Of a stretch of DNA of 64,000 nucleotides, positions 1 through 11,644 are shown piece by piece. Each line of letters begins with the position of its first letter. Position 1 is the stretch's first letter. The translations under genes and the position numbers were made by a program. The stretch is taken from contig OY744529.1 in NCBI GenBank assembly GCA_963556195.1, forward strand, positions 63,598,580-63,662,579. Direction: 5' to 3'. The notes under the pieces were generated by a model. It was not told where the DNA came from. It saw only the letters and a program-made list of their open reading frames with translations, and did no database searches. The stretch is from Sepiola atlantica (lineage: Eukaryota > Mollusca > Cephalopoda > Sepiida > Sepiolidae).

Positions 1-2280
1 TCGGTCAACACATAAGAAAATCTGAAACATGATTTCTTTCATTGAAATATGTTTATTTACAGAAATAATTAATAGTGAAAAGAAAAATATTTGTCCCAAA
101 ATATGAATTTTTTAATTAGAAATTTAGTATTTTTTATTTTTTAAACGTCTTGGAATTTTTAAAACTACTCAAATAGATTTTTATTTAATATTCGTATTCA
201 TTTAAATAAACATAATAACCGATTTTGAAGTATAAACTTTAATTCTAGCCAGAAATTATGTTTAAAGTGACAGCTTAAAGGCTTCAAAATCACTTTCGCA
301 TCTCTTCACGACACAAAGAAATCGCCGTGGCAACCATTCTTGTTAAAATAGATATTGAGTATTTTTTCATGCTGAAATTGTAAAAAAAAACTTTCAGAGA
401 AACATCACCAGGACGGAATAAAGGAAGAAAATAATTGTTTTTCTGGTATAAATATGTTAATTAATTTTTTAACGAAAAAAAAATCCATTTGTGCAAACCA
501 ATAATGATCCCTAAATAATGGCTTGCAAAAAGTGGTAACGCAGAAAGCTTATTGAAGATAAGGTTAAAAGTTCAACGACACTAAAATTGAAAAAAAAACT
601 TTCGATGAAGCGAGAAACGACCCATGTATGTGATCTGAATTGAGTATAGTTATAGTTAATTACAGATATGTAGGGATGAAATGTATTTGTCAGGTTTTTG
701 TTTTGTATTATATTTTAAAAAAAACAATATTAATACCTGTTTTTAAGAAAAAGTTCTCTTTGCGTAGTAGTCAGGCTAAGACACCATTTTGAATATGATT
801 TGAGGTGTTCTGTATTCTATTCTAGCATTCTGAAGAATGATTAAAACTATTAGGAGTAGCGAGAATGCACTGCTAAAATTAGACCATTCTGATATTCTCT
901 TATTCTTCGAATACATTCAGGATGCCAGATAGAATATACGTGAAATTGTAGGAGTGTTTTGTTTATTTTAGAGATTTAGTGTAGTATGTAGGGAATAGTA
1001 TGAGTTAAAAAATGAAATGATAAACAGTGACTTAATAATAATTATATTGATTAAGGAAATCACATGGTGAGTGTAGTGGGAGTACTTAATAATAGGAGAG
1101 TGAAACTCTTTGCTACCTTCTTTGTTGGAGTACATATTTGAGAGAAGCAGTTTATTCGGATTCAATGTAATAATGTGTAAACAGGGACAAAATGTATGCA
1201 TAGTTTCGTGAAACATGTTTTAGGAAGTGCTTTTGGTGTTGAGTTGAAAAGATTTGCATAGGAAGTGTTCGCTTATTTACCTATGGTGTCTGAAGTGACA
1301 CGGGAAAAATATGTCTTTACTTTATTAATATAATATAAGTGTATATACATGAAAGTATATATATGTATGTGCGTGTATGTATGTATGATGGTTGCAAACT
1401 CGTGTTTTAACATTGTCATTGCTTGACTATTTGCAGTAACCTTGAATTTTTCAAGCAATGTGTGAAACTTTTTTAATTGAAGAAAGGTTTGCACAGAACC
1501 AATCACACTCTCTAGCAATTGCCACCCTGACACTAAAAGAAGAGCAGGTCTACATCATTGGAAGCAATATATATATATAAAGGAAACTTTTGCTTAAGTA
1601 GCCCTGCTAGTTTATAATAAGAGTTTTTATTCTTTAGTATAGCAAGAAATAAAATGTAGAATAACGAATAAAGACATCACCTTAAAACGGAGTAATAATG
1701 TAAGTAAATCTAAGAGTGCTTACACAGACAACAGTTTTTTGATGCCATTAGAAATTTTCGTATTTGTAACAAACACAACAATTTTATTGGCTAATGAACA
1801 GCAATGAGTAACCAATGAAAAAGATTGGTGTAGATCGGGAAGTGTGTCTTACTGATGGAAATATCAGGGTTGTATACAGTATGAAATAGATTGGATTTTT
1901 AATTTTTGTTTGCAAACAACACAGAGTAATAATTTACATAAATGATTGGCTTGTCAGAATCAAATATCGATTTATCAGATGCATTGTTATATGTGTCTAA
2001 CTTTGAAAACCCGACCGACTTAATTTTATATATTAAATATAGTAATTCACTGCCAGCTGTTTCATTGTTTCATGACTAATCAGTGTGGTGAGACATAGCG
2101 AAATCCTGAAATTCAAAACCCTGATACTAGACCACTACCAGTCGAGACCAACTGGTGTTAAATGTTTTACCATCTGAGCTAACAAACCCGCTACTGAGAG
2201 TGGAAGGAATTACATTATTTTAAATGAATTACTATACTGGTACCCAAGAGAACTAAATTCTTTTTATGGAAGAGTATTGT
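1..2280. other. AT-rich intronic or upstream DNA
   Basis: No convincing exon was found. At 398-446 an acceptor-like ctttcag precedes a short open stretch, but its phase does not fit exon A. A degenerate tract near 2046-2200 resembles other dispersed repeats in the window. Short TA-rich runs occur near 1340-1390 and 2300. Confidence 0.5.
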
Positions 2281-2384
2281 TGCTTTACACTAAGTGGAAT
2301 ATATATATATACATATATATATAATATTTATAAATAAATATTAATTATTTATTACCTACAGACATCGATGTTTTATGCTAATGC

Positions 2385-2505
2385 AATCTTCAGTGCAGGA
2401 AGTTAATTCTCGACGGTCAGCGGGCTCGAACTCCGATCACAAATCGCCACTGATTCGTAGTCAAGAGCGTTCCCCCGTTGGCCACCAGGAATTAGCTAAT
2501 AATTA
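2385..2505 (-). repeat. tRNA-like SINE head, minus strand
   Basis: Read on the minus strand it has an A-box-like TGGCCAACGGGGG region and a B-box-like GTTCGAGCCCG about 55 bases later, the spacing of an internal RNA polymerase III promoter. It lacks a folded tRNA-quality acceptor stem and ends in AT-rich DNA, so it is read as a tRNA-derived retroposon and not a functional tRNA. Confidence 0.45.
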
Positions 2506-2659
2506 AGGAGGAATTTAACTTTGTAAATACCGAGTCGGCAGGTATTTTACAACGAGCAATGAAAGTGATCTTACAACAACAAACTGTGTTGGATCTCGCA
2601 TGAAGCTATTAGTACTGCTTGTTATTAAACTCACTCAAACTAACTACTTTATTTTTCAG

Positions 2660-2750
2660 TTTCACAATCCAGGGAGTGAAGCGAATGTTTATGAACATGA
2701 AAGATTCAAAGAAGGAATATTCTCTGGGTAAAATGGAAGATGGCTTAAAG
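2660..2750 (+). CDS. Exon A of the unknown split gene (internal)
   Basis: It follows the acceptor atttttcag and ends at AAG|gtaatt. One base completes a codon from an unseen upstream exon; 30 codons follow, reading FTIQGVKRMFMNMKD and onward, and the exon ends in phase 0. The other two frames are worse: one contains a stop. It is basic and rich in Lys and Met. No partner exon ending in the required phase was found between 1 and 2650. Confidence 0.7.
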
Positions 2751-3533
2751 GTAATTTTATGAAAAAGAAAATTCTTATAATTTTAGAAGCAAATTATATT
2801 GTAAGTTTAGAAAGTTTTGTTATATAATCAAGGTCTCAGGGGATTATCCAATCCCCATTTTTCCAGCTACTCATAATACAATTCATCAATTACCCAAAAT
2901 ACATATCTGGCTTCCTGATTTGCACATCTCAACGTTTACATGTGTCATAGTTATCTTACTGACAGTGGACAATCTGACACTGCAATCAGAATTCGGTTCA
3001 GCAACCACAAAAGATACATCAATTAATCAATCAATCAATATATTTTTATGGAAAAAGATGCATTTATTTAGTTGAGTTCATCTTTGGGCTGTAAAGCTAA
3101 AAGGGAGAGGCAAGGAGAGGAGGACATCGCTTCATTAAAACCTGATTTCAGGACATCTTAAATCCACCTGGTTGCTCTGCCTTTTCTGTTCAGACTGATA
3201 GAGCTCACCTTCTCACATTCCTTGTCTGATGCATTTCCTCTAAGTTTTGGTTCTCATGAAAACCAATTGCCTCTTGTCTACAATACATCCTGTTTACTTG
3301 TTAAATCTTCACACAAACATGATTCAACAAAATGATTACTAGCTGATGTACCCACTAATATTTAACACTTCTTCCAAATGCAATATCCTAGAATCATGTC
3401 AGCCTTGAACAGGTGACATCATGTCTGCCCGCTTCATCAGTTTCCTGTTCTCATTATTTCTGGCTTATATCATAATCTTACTGACCCCTTCACGACCCCT
3501 GTCTGAAATTCTTCCTGTTTGTCAACATAAACA

Positions 3534-3537
<4 letters not shown>
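2751..3537. other. Intron A-B, no recognised feature
   Basis: The stretch after exon A holds low-complexity AT-rich DNA and scattered phrases such as a tgacatcatgtctgcc motif at 3413-3428, which recurs at 4786-4799, so it is part of a dispersed repeat. Nothing codes convincingly. Confidence 0.5.

Positions 3538-3577
<40 letters not shown>
3538..3577. repeat. (AT)n microsatellite
   Basis: An uninterrupted AT dinucleotide run directly abuts the left end of the mariner-type MITE, whose TA target lies inside it. Confidence 0.95.
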
Positions 3578-3580
<3 letters not shown>

Positions 3581-3962
3581 GGTGGGCAAAAATAAGGGTC
3601 CTATTTTTAAAAATTCATAACTTTTTTATTTATTGATTTAAAAAAAAAAATTTTTTTAGAATAAGTAAAGGACCCCTTCCGAAGCAAGCATGAGCCGTAT
3701 TAGCCCTAAGGAACGTACCCTCATTTAGAAAACATTATTTTTGCTTAAAAAACTCAAAACAGTGTAAAAAACAATACTTTAGTTTTTGTAAGTTTTAAGA
3801 AGTGTTTTTCGGCTAAAATTTGTTTTGTTTATTTCAAAAAATCTCAGAAGGGTCAGTCTACACACACATAAAGTTTGGTGAGTTTAACTTTTATTTTGTG
3901 GAAGTTATTCAAATTCAAGTTATTCAAATTTAAAGATAGGACCCTTATTTTGGCCCACCCTG
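3578..3962. mobile_element. Tc1/mariner-type MITE, 385 bp
   Basis: The ends form a terminal inverted repeat of about 30 bp: CAGGGTGGGCAAAAATAAGG at the left and the reverse complement, ending in GGCCCACCCTG, at the right. A TA dinucleotide flanks both sides (3576-3577 and 3963-3964), the target duplication of Tc1/mariner elements. The 385 bp have no transposase frame, so it is a non-autonomous copy. The inner part is A/T-rich. Confidence 0.8.
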
Positions 3963-4246
3963 TATATATATGTCTACTAGAAAACGTACCCACATCACGT
4001 TTTAACATAATGACTGAAAAAAAAAACAGTTAAGATTTTGTTTCTTCAAACATTGCATTATATAACGGAGAGAATATAGATTTTGAAGAAGGTTTTTTTT
4101 TATTCCTTACTTGATGTTTTGTTCAGTTATGAAAATTATCAAAACTATCAAATTATGAAAAATGAAATAAGATCTTTAAGAGAAAATGTGTTGAAACCGA
4201 ATGATTGTTTTGTGGTTGTTTCTTGGGAAATTACTGAGGTAAGTAG

Positions 4247-4318
<72 letters not shown>
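4247..4318. repeat. (AT)n microsatellite
   Basis: About 72 bases of uninterrupted AT repeat. It makes spurious Tyr-Ile frames on both strands. Confidence 0.97.
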
Positions 4319-4324
<6 letters not shown>

Positions 4325-4929
4325 CATCACTCAATAAGTCCTGGGCCAAACTAATAAAACAACAACTTTTAGGCAAAATTCAATTTTATTCATAGTCTCC
4401 TTCTAGTGATTCTAATGCTTCTCTCATAATTCAATGTCTTTTTTGTAGAATGATTTGTCTTTGGCCTCAAAATACACTTCAGTTTACAATATCACTTCTT
4501 CAATGAAGCAAAATTACTTTTTCTGGAGAATTCCTTTGAAGTTTGAAAACAGCCAGTAGTCACAGGGAGCCAGATCTGTAGAATAGTTATGAAAGATTTA
4601 TTCAAACAAATGATTGTTCAGTGGCTGAAAGGTCAAAGAGTGGGAGAAAGATAGAGAGTTAATAATGTTTGAAGTGCATTGCTTAATTATATCATTTTGT
4701 TATAGCATAATTAATACATGTCTCCTCGAAGCTTCAACCAAGGCTAACTATCTTATACCAGAATCCCATCAGCCTAGAACAGGTGACATCATGTCTGCCT
4801 GCTTTGTTGGCTTTCTGTTCTTAAGATACTAAATTATTACAGGACGGGTCAAACATTTGAACTCTGCTCACCTTTCTGTCTACAGCCAATCCTGCCTAAT
4901 TGCTAATATGTACTAGCCAACATATCTAC

Positions 4930-5222
4930 TAGCAAACCTATTGATTTCAATATTTAATAAGTTTTCAAAACCTAATATGCCTAAAAGAAATCTCAGAAAT
5001 CAAAGAAAATTTAAATCCCCCAAATTTGTCATCTCTTGCATCGGCTCCATAACGCACCTGGATATCCCAGGCACTAGGGAGCATGGTAGACAGAGGATGA
5101 CTTGGTTTGAGTGCTTAAGAAGTGATATAACTGCATGCAACCTGATTGATGTGAACCCTTTGGATCAGAGCGCATGGAGAGTAGAAAATCGGATTAAACA
5201 GATATAATTGGTCTGAACAGGA
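4930..5222 (+). pseudogene. LINE 3'-end fragment (RT C-terminal tail)
   Basis: The plus frame contains HLDIPGTREHGRQRMTWF, then ECLRSDITACNLIDVNPLDQ and SAWR. The order Gly/Arg-rich linker, Trp-phe-x-Cys-leu-(x)-Asp-ile, then Asp-(Q/R)-x-x-Trp-(R/K) is the conserved end of RTE/CR1-type non-LTR retrotransposon proteins. Only about 90 residues remain and no start or RT core is present. Confidence 0.6.
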
Positions 5223-5239
5223 GAGAAGAGATAGATTGG

Positions 5240-5990
5240 GATCTTCGCACATGCACTGTTTGCTTCTTAGACCATCTTACCTCACTTCTTTTGTGTTGCA
5301 TGTATCAAGCCTTCTGGCAACATACTGTCACCTGGGTCACTCAAGTGCTTTTCAAAGTGCATCTCTCCTTTGTTTGCTACTCTACAATAACAAATGCATT
5401 AACTCCCACCTGAGGTCTGACTGAAGGTCACCATCTTAGAGTACTGCCACCGCATCTGGGAAGGTGCCGCTCAGAGCACACATTCCTGCCTTGACAAAGT
5501 ACAAAATCGACTTTGCAATCTACTTGGGGATGCTCTCTCCTGTTCTCTACAGCCCCTTTTTCACAGAAGAGACATTGCTGTATTCTATCATTATTTCCAT
5601 GAAAGATGCTTGACTGAGCTCCAATCTCTCGTTCCTCCTTCTAAGACATTAACAGCAAAAACTTGTTTCCTGCCACAACTGAAAAGAACTTTCCCTTCTT
5701 CCTCCATGTGCCTAGCCTCAGGCGGAATTTCCATGAACAGAGTTTCTTTCCAAGAACTTACAACTTGTGGAACACATTACTATGAGACTTCTTCCCTGCA
5801 GACTACAACATGGCCATCTTCAAATCCAATGTAAACAAATACTTGTCATAAACCGGCCCTCCATAAGTAATCAAACTTTGTTCATTCCATAAATCATTTT
5901 AAATCAACTCATAATATTCTTCATCATTCAACTGACACCCCATCCATCTCATTAACCCTTATAGATTTTAGCCGTGATAAGTGGTGACTC
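5240..5990 (+). pseudogene. CR1/Jockey-like LINE 3' fragment, broken
   Basis: Frames pieced together over this stretch give SCLDKVQNRLCNLLGDA, then FFPRTYNLWNTLL and FPADYNMAIFKSNVNKYLS, a C-terminal sequence seen four times in this window (also near 26.8, 61.2 and, more distantly, 37.7 kb). It is interrupted by frameshifts and stops. The RT core lies outside the preserved part. Confidence 0.6.
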
Positions 5991-6024
5991 ATTAGTAAAA
6001 TAAAACTCCTTTCCATATATGCTT

Positions 6025-6180
6025 GAAGTGGTGTGGTGTAATGGTTACATGTTCAGACTGTGACCTTGATGTGCCGGTTTCAAGTTCTGTCGAGGCTACT
6101 ACATCATTTTCACTAATACCTTTGGGAAAGGTATGAATCCATATATCCTCCTTTCAGCTATGGATTGAATAGTAGGGTAG
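6025..6180 (+). repeat. tRNA-like SINE fragment
   Basis: GGTGTAATGGTTACATG and, about 40 bases on, CCGGTTTCAAGTTC resemble A and B boxes. The downstream part resembles other short repeats of the window. No terminator run or cloverleaf is evident. Confidence 0.45.
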
Positions 6181-6352
6181 ACTAGACTCTCAAGCTTTGG
6201 TTGTGTGATTTGTTTAGAAGGAAAATATGCACAAAGTTTTGTCCTTTTGGCTAGGAGCAAAGTGTAGCATCTGTACTACATATGTAGTAGGATAGACTAG
6301 ACTGTCAAACCTTGCTTGTGCAATTAGTCTAGAAGAAAATCTCTGAAATGAA
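6165..6352 (+). repeat. Duplicated repeat with an embedded U2-like segment
   Basis: A phrase beginning GTAGGGTAGACTAGACT recurs about 116 bases later as GTAGGATAGACTAGACT, and the copies share about 60 bases. Between them, 6239-6283 reads GTCCTTTTGGCTAGGAGC then AAAGTGTAGCATCTGT, a degenerate match to the 5' part of U2 snRNA. Confidence 0.5.
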
Positions 6353-6545
6353 GCCAGTCTTTCTCTGCTTATTCTGGCATTATTTTCAGTCCTGGATTTC
6401 TTGGACTCAAACAATGGGTGTTCAGGTAAGATGCGGTTAGAGATTTTGCAACCCTTGCTTCACTGTAGACTCTGCATGCAGGTACCCTTACAGGGGGCAT
6501 TCATTGGCTCTCAAGACTGAATGGACGTCATTATGCTTGTTTCAT

Positions 6546-6775
6546 TTATGCCTATTTGGCACAATGGTTAGAGTGTTTGCTAATGGGCTGGAAGACCGAG
6601 GTTCAATCCTCGGTCAAGTTGTACCAAACACTCAGCACTATAAAGTGAGAAGCAAGGGTAAGTAAAGTAATCTAGAGGAAGGAATGGTCCTCTCACCTAC
6701 ATCTCTGTGTACTAGCCAATGAAAAGTGAGCCATCAGGTCGCCCTCAACTATGGTTGACTACTTTGCTTTTATTT
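6546..6775 (+). repeat. tRNA-derived SINE
   Basis: It opens with TTTGGCACAATGGTTAGAGTG and has GAGGTTCAATCCTCGG as a B-box region, then a unique body through to a CTACTTTGCTTTTATTTTT end. A diverged second copy of the same body is at 18045-18300, which shows that head and tail move as one unit. Confidence 0.72.
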
Positions 6776-6791
6776 TTCATATACATTTCAG

Positions 6792-6876
6792 ATGATAGAA
6801 CAGATGCCATCCATCAACTTGGCCAAATTAATTCCAGTGTCTCTCCATCCATTCTCAGAAATTTATAAAAAAGAAA
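6792..6876 (+). CDS. Exon B of the unknown split gene
   Basis: The acceptor is acatttcag and the donor is AAAGAAA|gtaagt, a consensus site. It starts in phase 0, as exon A requires, and gives 28 codons including PSINLAKLIPVSLHPFSEIY, leaving one base over. The coding stretch opens with ATG, but the good acceptor and matching phase favour an internal exon over a start. Confidence 0.78.
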
Positions 6877-7339
6877 GTAAGTTTACAATTTTGATCTGAA
6901 TTTGTTTTCTTTTCTTTTTTAGACATGGTATGCTAATAATTGTATTTGGCAGATGTATACGACACATTCTCACCTCTATAACTTTTATTATTTAAAATTT
7001 TTTACTATCGATTAAACATCACATTTTCAGACATCATTTTTTTTTGCTTTTTGAATAACCGACTTGTTTAATTTTTAGAGGGGATTCAGTTTAATAAGTA
7101 TGTTTAATGTACAATGATCCTCCCATTACTTGAAATTCAGAAACGACGCTTGTAAAATGCATTTTGGGAGGAAAACTCCAGCATCTACATACTCCCTCCA
7201 CAACACTAACATCAAAAAGTTTTCTTGTGACACGGCCTGCCCATTACTGTCAGCTGCAATTTTCATAATCATTTCTAAAATTATCAAGAAGGCTTGACAT
7301 CACTCAGCAAGACCTTTGTTAGCCGCTCTCCAAAAATGT

Positions 7340-7600
7340 ATTTAAAACTGTATACAGCTGTGGTGTAACCACACTTAGAATTTGCATCATCAGTCGAGAA
7401 CCCCTATTTTGCTCAGAACATTGATTGCCTGGAAACCGTTCAGAGACCTGCAACCAAGCGAATATCCTCCTCCATCAGACACGCGCCAGACTCTGAATGC
7501 CTTGCTTGCCTAAGCACCTTTTCCATTTCTATGTGTCTAACACACATGGACATGTTATTGTCGATCGTCTGAGACACCCTTACCAGCGGATCTGTTCATG
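7340..7600 (+). pseudogene. L2/CR1-like LINE fragment
   Basis: The plus frame reads VVPHLEFASSVENPYFAQ-like, then IDCLETVQRPATKRIS. This matches the conserved C-terminal block of CR1/L2-like reverse transcriptases, where R-P-H-L-E-(Y/F)-(A/C) precedes a V-Q-R-(R)-(A)-T-K motif. It is interrupted by a stop and is truncated at both ends. The 7.54-7.72 kb part that follows belongs to a short repeat related to the tail of the U2-headed SINE. Confidence 0.6.
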
Positions 7601-8279
7601 GTTATTTTTGTATTTGACCAGAGTGTCCCCCCTCAGAGGAGGTGGGTTTCCCCATCTTCAAACCATAGCCACATCTTGCTGGAGTGGGAAGCAAGCAAAT
7701 ATCAGCATAAATTAGGTCGTGTATATCTATAATATTGTGTATGAGGGGAATCGGTTCAACTTTCTCATTTCTGATTTTACTTTTTCTCCAGCTTTTGTTC
7801 TTTACAAGGCAGTTTGGGTTTTTTTCCTGTTTCCTAATAGACAACTGGAATGTTATAATAATTTTTCTTTTAAATAAACATTAGTTACAATTGGATTATT
7901 GTCTTAATTTTCACTTTTATTAACACAGCGTTTCTCTAGTCTTCTTCAAATGTCTATTGTTATCACTCACTTTCCAACAATTTTGAATCTCCTCTTTTAT
8001 TAACATTTGCTAAAATACCCATTTATATCAGGTGAGAGGTTTCTATTATAATCTTGATAATTAGATATGGGTCATTTCTTGATATTATTCCACAAAACCA
8101 AATATGAACCTTTTTTTAATAATTTATTTATAAAAAACACATTATCAACCTCAAAAACCAACATTCTGCAAAATGATTGGTTGTCCAACTGGTTTCATAC
8201 CAGATGAGAATATGGTCTTGACATCATTCTGGAAAATAGAAACTGCCTTGCTCGTGAGAAAATCTTTCTTTTGTCGGAA

Positions 8280-8500
8280 TGAGGTATGGTTCAGTTGCAC
8301 CCTCCCAGGCATTACCCCCTCCTTGGGGAAGTGGGGGGTTATTGTCGATTGCTTGAGGTACTCCTACCCAAAATTCGCAACAGGGCCGTTCTTGGCTACT
8401 TTTGCATCCAATCAGAGTGGCCCCTGCGCAAGAGCTGGTTTTCCCCACCTTCTGGGCTTGTGCCACATTTGGCTGCAATGGGAAACAAGTAAATCATATC
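8280..8500 (+). repeat. SINE tail related to the U2-headed family
   Basis: Phrases CACCCTCCCAGGCATT, CAGAGTGGCCCCTG, CTGGTTTTCCCCACCTT and TTGTGCCACAT occur in the same order as in the tails of the U2-headed copies at 15.1 and 40.3 kb and the related segment at 7.54-7.72 kb. The U2 head itself is not seen here. Confidence 0.55.
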
Positions 8501-8569
8501 AACCTCAAAAATAAAATGTTTATCAACTCAGAAAAAAGTCTTAAAGTAAAATTTTGTAAATTTATAATT

Positions 8570-9000
8570 GATTGTGGTGACGGTGCGGAGAGACCGAGGG
8601 ATGGGAGGCCACGGCTGGCATGCGCCCGTTACAGGGAGATGGTGGCCGTTCATGGTTGCGAACCTAGAACCGTTTGATTAAGCAAAGAAACACTGCTGCT
8701 GATGCCGGGAACGAAGTCTTGTGTTGTTGGGGAAAGAAGACTAAGAACTGCTACTGCTGCTGAGACAGGCAGCGTGATGACTGATGGTAAAAAGGAGAGA
8801 AAAAAAGGATCCGGATTCCGTTTTGAATACTGAAAGCGGCATTTTTGTGTGTTCTGTCAACTCCAAAGGATTTACGTGACTGAAATAGGAATCAATTGAC
8901 TAAATCGGCATTTCTCTGTGTTCTGTCAATTCTAAAGGATTTACGTGACTGAAATAGGAATTATTTAACCAAACACACTTTTCATTGATATAAAAAGATA
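8570..9000. repeat. GC-richer unidentified segment with a local duplication
   Basis: The first 200 bases are notably GC-richer than the surroundings. At 8838-8894 and 8907-8963 a phrase with GTGTTCTGTCAA, AAAGGATTTACGTGACTGAA and ATAGGAAT is repeated about 69 bases apart. It may be a fragment of an LTR element; no coding match was recognised. Confidence 0.45.
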
Positions 9001-9520
9001 AAATGTACACATGTAAAGCATACAGTAACTTTGTATTATTTGCCTTGTTACATTATCTACCCTTGGAGGGGAGGTTTAAATGTTTCGCAAGTCACAATCA
9101 ATTAAAATACATGGGTTCATACCTTATCATCGAATGCAGATCACAATTATAACTGCACAGTCTTATCTCGCCTTGTGTCACCTACCTCTCTATGACCAGG
9201 GCACCTGCAATTAATGTTTCACAACAGCACGAAGATATAAAAAAAATCATCAATTTGAAGAAAAGACCTTTTATTGAGATGTTGGCACGACCTTCTCTTC
9301 TGCCAGCAATAGGGGCACATTAAGGGCTACAGATCATTTGAGACCCTTATTCTCTTAATTTATCGTCAATGTTCAAACATTCTATACATGTTGTGTTCAC
9401 TTGACAAGCTTCCAAGCAATTGCCTTTCTTCTTTTACTCCTCCCTCTCTTTCAGCCATGTGACATCACATCTGCTTCTGGTACACTGGAGGTCAAGCTGA
9501 TATCCAAGTACACTAGCTAA
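9000..9520. other. Intron B-C, no recognised feature
   Basis: Non-coding, moderately AT-rich DNA. I see no repeat boundary or open frame that can be supported. Confidence 0.45.
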
Positions 9521-9819
9521 CCTTGACTAAACCTTATAGTAACTTTGTATTATTTGTATTGTTCTGTTCTCATCTTGGATGTTATTTTCACAACGTTTTG
9601 GACGATGTAACCACCGACTTTCTTCACGTGCATCTTGTCGAACTCTGGAATCTTTATGGTGAATTCATAGACAAAGGAGATAGACAGCCTAAGAGAACCC
9701 CTCCACTGAAATAACTATCCAGAGATCAGCTCTGGGAAATATGGATCAAGCAACAAGGGACACCACCTGAAAAACGAGCACAGTCTGTCTATTATATATG
9801 AAAAATATTTGGAGGATAT

Positions 9820-9960
9820 GTAATCGATATGACATTAGGACAGTATTTAGGAGTGACTCAACTCCCCGGAAACATCTTGTACAAGTCAATCCTCCTACGG
9901 AAAAACTCATGACCAAGAATTGTGTGAATGCCATTCAATGTAAGTGTGGAAAAATATAAC
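9820..9960 (+). pseudogene. Penelope-like element fragment, endonuclease side
   Basis: The plus frame reads TVFRSDSTPRKHLVQVNPPT, then EKLMTKNCVNAIQCKCGK, colinear with the sequence just before and into the GIY-YIG domain at 63.48-63.65 kb (HLVRVKPPIEENMTKNC, then a CSC motif). It breaks off inside the first motif of the GIY-YIG domain. Confidence 0.65.
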
Positions 9961-10298
9961 AGTTGAGACATACTGCTCACTAAAAGTAAGAGTAAAGAAC
10001 ATTGGAAAGCCATAATATGTGTGGATATTTAAGAGTTGGGTATGGCTGACCATATATAAAGCGAAAAGGGAAACCATCTAGCTATATGGGATGGAGAATA
10101 GTGAAGGGTAAGATGTCTCAAAGAAACAGCACATATGTAAGGCAACAATGGCCTCCTAAGTTGACCTAATATAGAATTTAATACAATATAAGATACATTA
10201 GTTATAAATAGTAAATTAGAATGCCATCAATATATATATATATATATGGGGTAAGGTACACGATAAGTCATGAAAATGAAATGCCGTGGTAGACAAAA

Positions 10299-10492
10299 TG
10301 TTTGAAAAAAGACAAACGGATAACAGGTTAGAATGCAGGAGAAAAACAAAAAACAAGAGATTTGACCGGTTTCGTTTGTATTATCGAACATCTTCAGAAA
10401 AAGTTTTTCTAAAGACGTTCGATAATACGAACGAAACCGGTCAAATCCCAACTCTTCAATATCCTAACCAGTTTTCCGTTTGTCTTTTTTCA

Positions 10493-10496
<4 letters not shown>
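10299..10496. mobile_element. Foldback (hairpin) element, 198 bp
   Basis: The outer 22 bp form a perfect inverted repeat: TGTTTGAAAAAAGACAAACG(GA) at the left and its complement at the right. The inner arms also pair, with TTTGACCGGTTTCGTTTGTA facing its near-complement across a centre near 10398. The whole unit is one long imperfect palindrome. It abuts an (AT)n tract on the right. A single arm of the same family occurs at 61.70-61.83 kb. Confidence 0.75.

Positions 10497-10526
<30 letters not shown>
10497..10526. repeat. (AT)n microsatellite
   Basis: AT dinucleotide run at the right edge of the foldback element. Confidence 0.9.
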
Positions 10527-10529
<3 letters not shown>

Positions 10530-10952
10530 TGATTTTTTATTTATACAAACATTATTGGTTACATATGTGCATACATGTTTCAGAGAGAGTCAACTTCTTC
10601 AGACCAAAGAGAGAAATTCAAATAAGAGATCGCAAACTTTCTTATTTAGTATTTTTTCTTGGATGGGATGTGTTTATAATTCAACAGTCAAGCCTAGTAT
10701 CAAATTACATTTTTTTTACTCTTTCACACTTTCTATTCGTTTCTATTTTTATTTGGCCTAACCAGCATTTATGACCTCATTCATTTTATATTTCTTATCT
10801 TTTTCTTTTTTCTGTTATTACCTCCTTGAAGCCTTTCTTGGTATCAAACTTAGATATCTTAGTAACCAGTGGATTCAGTCATTTTAAAGCCAACATATAA
10901 AGCCACAACTTACATACATACATGTTAATGCATCCATATCTCAACATACATG

Positions 10953-10954
<2 letters not shown>

Positions 10955-10990
<36 letters not shown>

Positions 10991-11059
10991 TATCTATATC
11001 TACATACCTTCATCTCTATATAAACACATAAATGAACATATCTGCATATACATATGTAT

Positions 11060-11130
<71 letters not shown>
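10955..11130. repeat. Compound AT/CATA microsatellite
   Basis: Two AT runs (10957-10982 and 11069-11127) are separated by interrupted TA/CATA motifs. They produce Tyr/Ile-rich shadow frames on both strands. Confidence 0.95.
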
Positions 11131-11134
<4 letters not shown>

Positions 11135-11580
11135 GTAGATATTGTGAGAATAACATCCAAGATGAGAACAGTAATCCAAATAATCAATCCTCATCTCAAA
11201 AATTCCCAAACATATAGTAACTTATCTTTCAAAGTTTCTATTTTCATGCATGTTTAATAATTAAATTACTTACATTTTAATAACTTTCAAAATATACTTA
11301 CTTGTTCTGATATAAAGGACTTATTATTGCAAGAGTGTACAGTCAGCATCACTTAATGGAGTGACTGTCTTGTTTGCTAGATCAACAATGTCTGTCAGAA
11401 ATCCTATTCCACATTCATGTCTCTGTCCAAGACTTGTGACGTCACAACCACAACTTTCACCAATACAAATTCCCAATCCAAAGGGAGACAACTTTGAATA
11501 AAGACAACCTACTACTTCAATTATTCAAACCTCTTACAATTTTATTTTATTAAAAAAAAAACAACTGTTTTTCACTTCAG

Positions 11581-11644
11581 AAAAGTCGGATTTACCAAAC
11601 CCCACTGATACTGATGAAAAGGTAGCTTCTGATATTCCAGAAAG
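11581..11644 (+). CDS. Exon C of the unknown split gene
   Basis: It lies between tttcacttcag and GAAAG|gtaagt. Two bases complete the codon opened by exon B, 20 codons follow (SDLPNPTDTDEKVASDIPE), and two bases are left over. The segment is acidic and probably disordered. Confidence 0.78.

Noticed and set aside
398..446. Extra upstream exon of the split gene
   Set aside because: It has an acceptor-like ctttcag and an open frame, but its end phase does not match exon A and the donor is poor.
1273..1533. Minus-strand 86-codon frame beginning MSGWQLLESVIGSVQ
   Set aside because: It ends in a TA/CATA repeat and has no domain, splice sites or second copy in the window.
4083..4376. Tyr/Ile-rich frames over (AT)n tracts, here and at 3.4, 10.9-11.2, 25.8, 46.6 and 56.4 kb
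   Set aside because: They are translations of simple repeats, with matching frames on both strands.
6546..6620. Functional tRNA gene
   Set aside because: A- and B-box-like motifs exist but a cloverleaf cannot be closed, and the sequence continues as a repeated SINE body.
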